A stretch of 64,000 nucleotides of DNA. Source: Chromatiales bacterium. Its GTDB lineage: Bacteria > Pseudomonadota > Gammaproteobacteria > UBA6429. A program made the position numbers and the translations under genes. The stretch is from positions 14,970 to 78,969 of the forward strand of contig JALTJN010000100.1 of the NCBI GenBank assembly GCA_027076405.1, read 5' to 3'. Each line of letters starts with the position of its first letter. Positions within the stretch are counted from its first letter, which is position 1. Shown here in pieces: positions 45,461 through 53,381 of the stretch. Below the pieces are notes generated by a model. The model did no database searches and was not told the DNA's origin. It saw only the letters and a list, made by a program, of their open reading frames with translations.

Positions 45461-46438
45461 TTATGTAGTCTGATAATAAAGATTTTGCGGGTGATTTGCT
45501 TGTGCAAAGAAGAACCAGCGTTCAGCAATCAAGCCGATATATTGAATAATAAAAGCGCCCAGTAAAATACTTGTACTACCTGATTCTTCGCCAAGCCAAA
45601 GCAGAATAATTGGAATAGGGAAAACAAGAATCATAAAGCTCCATTTAATAATTTTCATAAAAGTCGCTGTTTTATGATGGAAGAAATCACGGGTATTCAT
45701 TGAGCCGCCTTGCATCCCCATCGATTTTTGCTGGATTTGCGGGTGGCGAATACCGATAGCAGACTGAATGGTTGATTTGGCTTTAATTTTTGCATTACGA
45801 ATTAAAGAACCACTACGAGTGATAAAAGCCGCCGCAGTAATAATAATTGCCCAGTTGGCATACAGGCCTAATAAGTCAGGTGCATTTGCGCTGGCAAATG
45901 CTGCTGCCAAGGTAAAGCCGGATGCGGTACCGAGTAATAAATAATTCGCAACCGTTAATGCACAAGCCCATTCCTGCAGGAATTTAATGGTGGCGTAAAT
46001 CATGCTGGTACAAATAAATAGCAAGAAGGTTGTAATCATGGCAATCGCACCAACGACTAAACTTAATTGCAGGGTTGTGCCTGTTTTACTGGTATATAAA
46101 ACGGTATCCCAACCAAAGAAATGCATCATGCTGTAAATAAAAATTAAGCCCATTACAGTGGGTAATACGATAACTTCACGAGACAACCAGGATGTACGCC
46201 ACATTGCTGCAGAGCGCCATGCACGTTCAGGTCGACCAAGGTGGAAGAAAGAAGCAATTAAGCCGCCGACTAAAAATGCCAGAGCGATAAGCGCGCCTAA
46301 GCCATAAAAGGAAGCACTGTCTTGCGTAGGAACAAGTTCAACTGCTGCGTAACTTTGACCTGTGAACAGAGCGAGAAATAAACCCTGTCCTGCGCCTATT
46401 AATGTTGTTAAAAAGATAACTGAAAATGCCGGATGCAT
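45461..46438 (-). CDS. soeC: Sulfite dehydrogenase membrane anchor SoeC (DmsC-like)
   Basis: 325 residues with about eight hydrophobic helices, homologous to DmsC-type anchors. The HPAFSVIFLTTLIGAGQGL start and FFHLGRPERAWRSAAMWRTSWLSRE motif are family hallmarks. SoeC anchors SoeAB at the cytoplasmic face of the membrane and passes electrons from sulfite to the quinone pool. It follows soeB but is separated by a 112-bp gap with a palindromic repeat. Confidence 0.9.
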   Translation of the reverse strand: MHPAFSVIFLTTLIGAGQGLFLALFTGQSYAAVELVPTQDSASFYGLGALIALAFLVGGLIASFFHLGRPERAWRSAAMWRTSWLSREVIVLPTVMGLIFIYSMMHFFGWDTVLYTSKTGTTLQLSLVVGAIAMITTFLLFICTSMIYATIKFLQEWACALTVANYLLLGTASGFTLAAAFASANAPDLLGLYANWAIIITAAAFITRSGSLIRNAKIKAKSTIQSAIGIRHPQIQQKSMGMQGGSMNTRDFFHHKTATFMKIIKWSFMILVFPIPIILLWLGEESGSTSILLGAFIIQYIGLIAERWFFFAQANHPQNLYYQTT

Positions 46439-46472
46439 TGTCGATCTCCTAAATTTTATTTAAAAAAAGCTT

Positions 46473-46543
46473 AGCCACTAAGTTCACGAAGAATACCAAG
46501 TTTGATATTTTATTATCTTGGTATTCTTCGTGGCCTTTGTGAC
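46473..46543. repeat. Palindromic CCACGAAGG-family element inside the soe operon
   Basis: AGCCACTAAGTTCACGAAGA then ATACCAAG (46473-46500) pairs with CTTGGTATTCTTCGTGGCCT then TTGTGAC (46517-46543), giving a long stem with a 16-base loop. The arms are related to those at 2778-2892 and 3560-3745. The element lies between soeB and soeC. Confidence 0.8.
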
Positions 46544-46550
46544 AATACAA

Positions 46551-47282
46551 TTACCAGGAAGTACTGTCGTCGAGCGTTGTTCCTTCGACCGGGCCACTTG
46601 GTCCACGTTGTTCTTTATTCAATGGATTATCGGCACGTTGTAATTCGTCTTCATGAATATGCATACGAGTTTTACGTCGTGGCAAGTAGTGATTAGACGG
46701 GTTCGTTCCCCATTCAGGCATTAACTGATAACCACCTTCTTCACGAATCTGCACAGAGACTTCTGAATCAGGATCATGTACATCACCAAATAAACGGGCA
46801 CTGGTCGGACAAGCGAGTACACAAGCCGGCTTACGTTCTGACTCGGGTAATGATTCGTCATAAATACGATCAACACATAAAGTACATTTTTTCATGACTT
46901 TTTGTTGTTCATCAATTTCACGTGCACCGTAAGGACAAGCCCATGTGCAATAACGACAGCCTATACATTTATCGTAATCGACTAAAACAATACCGTCTTT
47001 TTCACGCTTGTAACTTGCGCCGGTTGGGCAAACAGGAACACAAGGTGCATCTTCACAATGTAAACAACTCTTTGGAAAGTGAACGGTTTCTGTTTTTGGA
47101 AATTCGCCAATTTCATACGTTTGTACACGGTTAAAGAAAGTACCGGTTGGATCTTTACCATACGGATTTTCATCCGTCATAAAACCTGCGGGACCCGAGG
47201 TATTCCATTCTTTACAACTTGTTACGCAAGCATGACAGCCTACACAAACATTAAGATCAATAACTAAAGCTAACTGAGTCAT
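46551..47282 (-). CDS. soeB: Sulfite dehydrogenase iron-sulfur subunit SoeB
   Basis: 243 residues with four cluster motifs: CVGCHACVTSC, CLHCEDAPCVPVCP, CIGCRYCTWACP and CTLCVDRI ... CVLACP. This is the layout of DMSO reductase-family electron-transfer subunits. There is no signal peptide, consistent with cytoplasmic SoeAB. It shares a base with the soeA stop, so the two are translationally coupled. Confidence 0.93.
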   Translation of the reverse strand: MTQLALVIDLNVCVGCHACVTSCKEWNTSGPAGFMTDENPYGKDPTGTFFNRVQTYEIGEFPKTETVHFPKSCLHCEDAPCVPVCPTGASYKREKDGIVLVDYDKCIGCRYCTWACPYGAREIDEQQKVMKKCTLCVDRIYDESLPESERKPACVLACPTSARLFGDVHDPDSEVSVQIREEGGYQLMPEWGTNPSNHYLPRRKTRMHIHEDELQRADNPLNKEQRGPSGPVEGTTLDDSTSW

Positions 47283-50182
47283 TATTTGGCTCCTTTAGTA
47301 AACATGCCAGCGAAGAAACCTTGAACTTTACGACGTACACCCGTGCCTGGTACAGCAGGCATTTCATCAAATTGAGGATACGTCTCTTTAGGTTCATCAT
47401 CTTCGGCTTTATACACTCGAACACGTACGTCATACCAACCTGCCTGGCCGGTAATCGGATCAGAATTTGATATATGATCACCACATTCGTTAGTTGGTAA
47501 CTCTTCTGCGATTAAATGGTTTAACAAGAAACCTTTCTTCGATTCGTTTGCATCACCGTCAAGGTTCCAGGCGCCTTTTGCTTTACCAACCGCATTCCAG
47601 GTCCAGATTGTACCGGGCTCAACGGCTTCAGAGTAACGAGCCAAGCATCGCACCTTACCGTGCATGGATTCAGCCCACATCCAGCCACCGTCTTCAATAC
47701 CTTGTGCCTGTGCAGTAGAAGGGTGAATGTGCATGTAGTTATGCGCATGGATCTGACGTAACCACGCATTTTGTGAATCCCACGAGTGGTACATTGCCAT
47801 TGGGCGTTGTGTCAGTGCGGCTAAAGGATACTTTTGCTTATCTGTTAACTGCACTTCTAATGGTTCAGCATAGAACGGTAACGGATCAAAGTGTGTTTCA
47901 ACACGGCCACGTAAATGTTCCGGTGGTTGTTTACCTTCAAGCTTACCTTGCGCCGCTAAACGGAACTTCATTAATACTTCAGAATAAATATGAATATTAA
48001 TTGGCTCAGCATAACGTTGTAGTGAATGTTCTTGTGACCATTTCAGATAACCACGGTTCCAGTTACGCATGTACTGGTAAGACTTTGGTAGATGATGATG
48101 GTAAACACAGTTGTTCTTTTCATACATTTCCCACTGGTTCGGGTTTGGTTCACCTTTCATGAATTTTTCGCCACCCTTACCACGCCAGCCGGATAAGAAA
48201 CCAATGCCGGAACCCGGCGCAGTTTCAAAGTTGACCACAAAATCAGGATAGTCACGGAACTTGCGTGAACCGTCTTCTTTGGTGAAAGCAGGTAGCTTTA
48301 AACGTGAACCAAGTTCAATGAGTACTTCCTGGAACGGCTTGCAGTCACCGGTCGGTGGCACAACAGGAATACGGACAGAATCAACAGGGCCATCAAATTC
48401 AGAGATAGGACGATCAAGCATCGACATAACATCATGACGTTCAAGGTATGTTGTATCCGGAAGTAATAAATCAGCATAAGCAGACATTTCAGACTGGAAG
48501 GCATCGCAAACAATCAGGAAAGGAATTTTGAAAGTTCCATCTTCATTCTTGTCGTTTAACATGTCGCGAACTTCACTGGTGTTCATTGACGAGTTCCATG
48601 CCATGTTGGCCATAAAAATCATTAATGTATCAATGTCATACGGGTCCTTATTGACGGCATTGGTAATGGCGTTATGCATTAAACCGTGAGCCGATAACGG
48701 GAACTCCCAGGAAAACGCCTTATCGATACGAACAGGAGTACCTTCATCATCAACAAATAAATCATTGGGTTCTGCCGGCCAGCCTAACGGCATACCATCT
48801 AAAGGTGTATTCGGTTGAACGCCTTCAGGCCCTCTCGGGGTTTTCGCACAAGGTGGAATTGGACGCGGGAATGGTGCTTTGTGGCGGAAGCCACCCGGGC
48901 GGTCAATTGTGCCTAAAAGACTCATTAAGATACTTAAAGCACGAATTGACTGGAAACCATTTGAGTGAGCAGCTAGTCCACGCATGGCATGGAAAGAAAC
49001 AGGATTACCGGTAATGGTATCGTGATCTTTACCCCATGCATCGGTCCAGGCAATCGGCAATTCAATTTGTTCATCACGCGCCGTGATGCCCATTTCATGA
49101 GCCAGTGTTCTGATAGTATCAGCCGAAATACCGGTCACTTCTGCCGCCCATTCAGGGGTGTATTCTTCAACGCGTTCTTTTAATAACTGAAAAGCGGGTT
49201 TAACCTGACGACCATCCGGCATGGTGAATTCACCAAGCAGATAAGGGTCAAGGCTTTCTTCACGCGCATGCATTGGCTTATCGCTATTACGATCCCACCA
49301 AACTTTATCTTGTGCTTCAAAACATTCCGTTTCCTGAGGGATGTCTGTATGGACAAATAAACCAAAGTCATCGCTCGCTTCATCAGTACTTATAAGCTCG
49401 GCAGAGTTAGAGTACTGAACTAAAAAATCACGATCGTAAAGTCCGGTTTTAATAAGCTCATGAATCAAAGCAAGCATTAATGCGCCATCTGTTCCCGGTT
49501 TAATCGGAATCCATTCATCAGCTATTGCTGAATAGCCGGTACGGACAGGATTAATGGAGATAAAACGGCCACCGTTGCGTTTAAATTTAGATAACGCAAT
49601 TTTCATTGGATTGGAGTGATGATCTTCCGCAGTACCAATCATAATAAAGAGTTTAGAACGCTCTAAATCAGGCCCGCCAAATTCCCAGAAAGAACCACCA
49701 ATGGTGTAAATCATGCCCGCAGCCATATTGACCGAGCAGAAACCACCGTGAGCGGCATAGTTTGGGGTACCAAACTGCTTAGCAAATAAACCGGTGAGCG
49801 CTTGCATCTGATCGCGGCCGGTAAACAAGGCAAATTTCTTTGGATCGGTTGAACGTAGGTGGCTTAAGCGCTCTTCCATAATCTGGAAAGCTTCATCCCA
49901 GCTGATTTCTTCAAATTCAGCGGCGCCACGATCAGCACCTTCTTTACGCTTTAACGGCTTGGTTAAGCGAGCAGGGGAGTATTGCTTCATGATGCCGGAA
50001 GCACCTTTGGCACAAATCACACCCTGATTCAGAGGATGATCAGGATTACCCTGAATATAGCGAACTTCGTTATCTCGTAATGTTACGCGGATACCACAGC
50101 GACATGCACACATGTAGCAGGTGGTGTTTTTAGTTTCAATTCTGCCTTCTGGAGGCGAAATCGGGTCATGTAATACGGTCAT
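47282..50182 (-). CDS. soeA: Sulfite dehydrogenase molybdopterin subunit SoeA
   Basis: A 966-residue molybdopterin enzyme, the usual SoeA length. It has no Tat signal, unlike DmsA or PsrA, so it acts in the cytoplasm. The [4Fe-4S] ligands are CYMCACRC near residues 18-25 and ICAKG near 55. A conserved Cys in GGFCSVNMA is the likely Mo ligand. Other molybdopterin contacts include FISINPVRTGYS and AMYHSWDSQNAW. SoeABC oxidises sulfite to sulfate and passes electrons to quinone, and is common in sulfur-oxidising Gammaproteobacteria. Presence of apr/sat nearby supports the substrate. Confidence 0.9.
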   Translation of the reverse strand: MTVLHDPISPPEGRIETKNTTCYMCACRCGIRVTLRDNEVRYIQGNPDHPLNQGVICAKGASGIMKQYSPARLTKPLKRKEGADRGAAEFEEISWDEAFQIMEERLSHLRSTDPKKFALFTGRDQMQALTGLFAKQFGTPNYAAHGGFCSVNMAAGMIYTIGGSFWEFGGPDLERSKLFIMIGTAEDHHSNPMKIALSKFKRNGGRFISINPVRTGYSAIADEWIPIKPGTDGALMLALIHELIKTGLYDRDFLVQYSNSAELISTDEASDDFGLFVHTDIPQETECFEAQDKVWWDRNSDKPMHAREESLDPYLLGEFTMPDGRQVKPAFQLLKERVEEYTPEWAAEVTGISADTIRTLAHEMGITARDEQIELPIAWTDAWGKDHDTITGNPVSFHAMRGLAAHSNGFQSIRALSILMSLLGTIDRPGGFRHKAPFPRPIPPCAKTPRGPEGVQPNTPLDGMPLGWPAEPNDLFVDDEGTPVRIDKAFSWEFPLSAHGLMHNAITNAVNKDPYDIDTLMIFMANMAWNSSMNTSEVRDMLNDKNEDGTFKIPFLIVCDAFQSEMSAYADLLLPDTTYLERHDVMSMLDRPISEFDGPVDSVRIPVVPPTGDCKPFQEVLIELGSRLKLPAFTKEDGSRKFRDYPDFVVNFETAPGSGIGFLSGWRGKGGEKFMKGEPNPNQWEMYEKNNCVYHHHLPKSYQYMRNWNRGYLKWSQEHSLQRYAEPINIHIYSEVLMKFRLAAQGKLEGKQPPEHLRGRVETHFDPLPFYAEPLEVQLTDKQKYPLAALTQRPMAMYHSWDSQNAWLRQIHAHNYMHIHPSTAQAQGIEDGGWMWAESMHGKVRCLARYSEAVEPGTIWTWNAVGKAKGAWNLDGDANESKKGFLLNHLIAEELPTNECGDHISNSDPITGQAGWYDVRVRVYKAEDDEPKETYPQFDEMPAVPGTGVRRKVQGFFAGMFTKGAK

Positions 50183-50317
50183 AGTGTGGCCTTGATTACT
50201 GTGATCAAAAGAGATCTTTAATTAAAAAGCGCGTGATTATATTTGGCTTATCACGCAGTGACTAATCAGGTTTATTAAGAACATAATGAAATCATTATAT
50301 ACTAAAATAGTATGCTA

Positions 50318-50350
50318 TTTCACCTACCCCATTGGGGGGAGTGGGTGAAA
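50318..50350. promoter_or_regulatory. Strong dyad upstream of soeA
   Basis: TTTCACCTACCCC, four-base loop, then GGGGGGAGTGGGTGAAA: 13 of about 15 base pairs match. It is GC-rich in an A/T-rich region, so it may be an operator or a structured leader of the soe transcript. Confidence 0.45.
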
Positions 50351-50685
50351 GTCCTTCTTATCCCTCTAAGTATTAATAAACCGCTTAAAAAATAGGGGTG
50401 CTTAGCTTAAAAATGAGGCTGAAGGTAACTATAGACGATGGCGATTCCATTGCCAGTTTTAATAGCGGCAGAGAAAAATAATTCATTAAAATTATTCTTC
50501 ATATTTTCTCATATTAAATTATCACCGAGTATTTTCTGGAGTACGAATGTGTGTGTTATGAGCAAAAAGTTAAAGGGTACGGATGCTCATAAATAAAAAA
50601 AGTAGTCATTGTCTGCCTCAGACTAGAAACAGTCATTTAAATAACCTGTAACCTTATGATTTTAATTATATTTTTTGTATAAGAA

Positions 50686-50699
50686 TTAATCTATATCAA
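50686..50699. promoter_or_regulatory. Weak FNR-like box before the PstS-like gene
   Basis: TTAATCTATATCAA matches TTGAT-N4-ATCAA except for one base of the left half. It is 137 bp before the chosen ATG. A single dyad of this kind can occur by chance in A/T-rich DNA. Confidence 0.3.
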
Positions 50700-50835
50700 G
50701 TAAAAAGTGAGGTGATTATGGTAACTTTTGTACAGATATTGGGTTATGATTAAAAATAAGCCTTATTTATTCAATATATCATTTAAGGTAAAAATAATAA
50801 TTATTAGTGATAGTTCATTTACCGTTGAGGTGTGT

Positions 50836-51738
50836 ATGCCATTATTTAAAACTTTTTTTCTTTCCTTTTTAGGTTTCAGTCTTATCTTAAGCTTGAGCTC
50901 ATCAATTCAGGCAGCTGAAACACTTCAGTGGGCAGGTTGTGGTATTTCTAAAAAAGCCTTTATGAAAGAGCTGGCGAAAGCTTATACAAAAAAAACCGGT
51001 ATAGCGATTAAATTAAGTGGCGGCGGTGCAACCAAGGGGATTCGCAATGCGGCAAAAGGCTCAATTGATATTGGAGGGGCGTGTCGGGTTTCGATTGAGA
51101 AAAATCCTGAAGAGCGTAATGCCTTTCAAATTCCGGTGGCATGGGATGCATTAGTGGCTTTTGTACATGTCGGCAACCCTGTTGATAATATTACTTATGA
51201 ACAATTAAGAAAGGTATATCTGGGTAAAATAACAAACTGGAAACAATTAGGCGGTAAAGATGCACCGATTGATCTTTATGTGCGCCGAGGAAAGTTATCC
51301 GGTGTTGGGCGTACACTACGTGAACTCGTTTTTGCTAATTATGATCAGGAATTTAAAGCAACGTATGTGGTTAAATCATCCGGTCCGGTTGAAAAAGGGG
51401 TACAAAAAAATCCAAATGGTTTTGGTGTTTCCGGTATCAGCAGCGCAAAAAAACGCAAAGTAAAATTACTTAAGCTTGATGGAAAAGCACCCACCTATGA
51501 AAATATTAAAAATGGTTCATATGCGCTGTATCGTCCTCTTTATCTCGTTATAAAGCGTGGAAATAAAACACCATTGGTACGTAATTTTATTAAATATGCA
51601 TTAAGTTCTGAAGGTCAGGCCATTATTCGGGCACAAGGTACGGTGCCTTATGCAGAAGCATTACATTTAGTGATGAAGCAGCTTGATCAATATGAACGAG
51701 CTAATTCTCAAGGTTTATCGCAAACAAAAGCAAAATAA
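50836..51738 (+). CDS. PstS-like periplasmic substrate-binding protein
   Basis: 300 residues from the ATG at 50836, which is preceded by GAGG and leads straight into a good signal peptide (MPLFKTFFLSFLGFSLILSL ... IQA). A longer frame from 50728 exists but adds untypical residues. The mature part has ETLQWAGCGISK, LSGGGATKGIRNAAKGSIDIGG and YLGKITNWKQLGGKDAPI, the phosphate/oxyanion-binding (PBP-like) layout. The oxyanion could be phosphate, molybdate or another; no permease or ATPase genes are adjacent. A terminator follows it, separating it from aprM. Confidence 0.85.
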   Translation: MPLFKTFFLSFLGFSLILSLSSSIQAAETLQWAGCGISKKAFMKELAKAYTKKTGIAIKLSGGGATKGIRNAAKGSIDIGGACRVSIEKNPEERNAFQIPVAWDALVAFVHVGNPVDNITYEQLRKVYLGKITNWKQLGGKDAPIDLYVRRGKLSGVGRTLRELVFANYDQEFKATYVVKSSGPVEKGVQKNPNGFGVSGISSAKKRKVKLLKLDGKAPTYENIKNGSYALYRPLYLVIKRGNKTPLVRNFIKYALSSEGQAIIRAQGTVPYAEALHLVMKQLDQYERANSQGLSQTKAK

Positions 51739-51763
51739 TTGATATTTCACTCTAAGAGTTAAT

Positions 51764-51788
51764 AAAAAGGAGTTTGGGCTCCTTTTTT
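51764..51788 (+). terminator. Rho-independent terminator after the PstS-like gene
   Basis: AAAAAGGAG, six-base loop, CTCCTTTTTT: a stem of about nine pairs followed by a T-run, 26 bp after the stop codon. Confidence 0.9.
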
Positions 51789-52009
51789 ATTGCATTGAAT
51801 TTATTTATAAAAAGTAGATGTTTTTATCTGAATTTTAGATTAGGGCTAATTATAAGGTTAGAAAAGTATAGGGTATAAAATTTATGTATGGGGGGGTAAT
51901 GCATTAATTCTCGACGCTCGGGCATTTTAGGGATATTCTAGGCGCAATTAATTTTAAGGGTTTTCTATGTGGGAAGCTCGAGTCGCAATAAAATTTTGAG
52001 GATAACAAA

Positions 52010-52858
52010 ATGTTCATGACCAACCCTTTTGACGCTCTTTCAGCGTTAATCTCGCCTGATGTAATGCAGGCATATCTTATCGTGATGGTAGTGCTAGTTA
52101 TTGGGGGCACAATACTCGATATGATGCATAAGAAAAGTGCGAAGTACTTTTTTGAAAATGCAAAAAAAGCAAAAGCAAATGCCAAGCGTACAGTTGGCGG
52201 CGGTGAAAAAGTCGGTATGGCAGTGGCAACACTGGCTAACGAAGTTTTAACTTCTGGCGAATTCTGTAGTACAAAACGTCGAATTTCTCACCTTTTGACA
52301 ATGTACGGCTTTATTACTTTCGTAGTAACAACAGCCATCATGATTTTTGGTCTTTCTTCAAATCCTATCGTGGCACAGCTTTGGCACATTGGTGCAATCA
52401 TGCTTTGTCTTGGTGGTTACTGGTTCTGGTTCTTTATCCGCGTTGACGTATCTGCTGAAGGTGCAAAGTGGTATAAATTAGTACCTGCAGATCTCTTTAT
52501 TGTTTCACTTTTCACAACTGCAACATTCGCATTAATCTGGTCTTACCTACAGTCTGGCGGAATGAACGTTGCTGATATGGGTTGGGCGACATTATTCTTC
52601 GGATTATTCCTCGTTTCAAACACAACGCTTTTCGCTAGTGTATTATGGTCTAAGTTTGCACACATGTTCTTCAAACCAGCTGCAGCATTCCAGAAACGTA
52701 CGACAGTAGCCGATGGTTCAAGAGAGAACTTACCGGGTGATTTCGATTTATCTTCTCCTGAAGTTCAAGCAAAATTCCCTGATATCCCTGAATACATGGG
52801 TAAAAACCCGGAATATATGGGTCACGGTATCAGACGTGAATCACCAAACCATTACTAA
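52010..52858 (+). CDS. aprM: Adenylylsulfate reductase membrane anchor AprM
   Basis: 282 residues with about five hydrophobic helices. ATG at 52010 follows TTTTGAGGATAAC; an ATG two codons later is also possible. AprM is a haem b-type membrane protein that replaces QmoABC in many sulfur-oxidising bacteria and hands the electrons from AprBA to the quinone pool. Recognisable segments are the KRRISHLLTMYGFITFVVTT helix with a possible haem-ligand histidine, the QLWHIGAIMLCLGGYWFWF helix, and the C-terminal tail PDIPEYMGKNPEYMGHGIR. It starts the aprMBA operon, which uses codons like a highly expressed gene. Confidence 0.93.
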   Translation: MFMTNPFDALSALISPDVMQAYLIVMVVLVIGGTILDMMHKKSAKYFFENAKKAKANAKRTVGGGEKVGMAVATLANEVLTSGEFCSTKRRISHLLTMYGFITFVVTTAIMIFGLSSNPIVAQLWHIGAIMLCLGGYWFWFFIRVDVSAEGAKWYKLVPADLFIVSLFTTATFALIWSYLQSGGMNVADMGWATLFFGLFLVSNTTLFASVLWSKFAHMFFKPAAAFQKRTTVADGSRENLPGDFDLSSPEVQAKFPDIPEYMGKNPEYMGHGIRRESPNHY

Positions 52859-52898
52859 CATTAATCTAATAACAATTATTTAAGAAAGAGAGAATATT

Positions 52899-53381
52899 AT
52901 GCCTACTTTTGTATATATGACTCGTTGTGATGGTTGTGGACAGTGCGTTGATATCTGCCCATCTGACATCATGCACATCGATAAAACATTACGCCGTGCT
53001 TATAACCTGGAACCTAACATGTGTTGGGAATGTTATTCATGCGTAAAAGCTTGCCCACATCACGCAATTGATGTTCGTGGCTATGCGGATTTCGCTCCAT
53101 TAGGTTCTTCAGTACGTGTTCATCGCGATGAAGAAAAAGGAACAATTGCATGGCGCATCAAGTTCCGTAATGGCAAGAAAGATATGGAATTACTTGCTCC
53201 AATCACGACTAAGCCTTGGGGATCATGTATTCCACAACTAGCTAATGAATCTGCACCAGCTAAAGAAGTGGTCAACAGTGAGTTATTATTTAATGAGCCT
53301 AAGTATGTTGCTATGAATGACAATGCATTAGCGACACTTGAATCAAATGGCTTGGAAATTAAAGAAGGGGTTTATTACTAA
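52899..53381 (+). CDS. aprB: Adenylylsulfate reductase beta subunit
   Basis: 160 residues. The N-terminal ferredoxin domain has CDGCGQCVDICP (about 10-21) and CWECYSCVKACP (about 47-58), which bind two [4Fe-4S] clusters, followed by the beta-rich tail that wraps AprA. AprB takes electrons from the AprA flavin when APS is made from sulfite and AMP. AAGAGAGA precedes the ATG; it shares its last base with the aprA start. Confidence 0.97.
   Translation: MPTFVYMTRCDGCGQCVDICPSDIMHIDKTLRRAYNLEPNMCWECYSCVKACPHHAIDVRGYADFAPLGSSVRVHRDEEKGTIAWRIKFRNGKKDMELLAPITTKPWGSCIPQLANESAPAKEVVNSELLFNEPKYVAMNDNALATLESNGLEIKEGVYY

Larger units (their letters stand above)
50183..50835. other. 653-bp gap between soeA and the PstS-like gene
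   Basis: No convincing gene. A hairpin with arms TTTCACCTACCCC and GGGGGGAGTGGGTGAAA lies at 50318-50350, about 140 bp upstream of the soeA start. An FNR-like dyad, TTAATCTATATCAA, lies at 50686-50699. The rest is A/T-rich with small stop-filled frames. It presumably holds the divergent soe and PstS-like promoters. Confidence 0.6.

Noticed and set aside
47282..50182. Polysulfide, thiosulfate or DMSO reductase instead of SoeA
   Set aside because: No Tat signal peptide, so the enzyme is cytoplasmic; the soeA-B-C layout next to apr/sat fits sulfite dehydrogenase better. Not fully excluded without a tree.
50325..50341. NarL/NarP-type heptamer pair (TACCCCA...) upstream of soeA
   Set aside because: Heptamers match only in part and the spacing is not the 7-2-7 form; reported only as a dyad.
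50728..50835. N-terminal extension of the PstS-like protein
   Set aside because: The ATG at 50836 has a GAGG site and starts a clean signal peptide; the added 36 residues would disrupt it.
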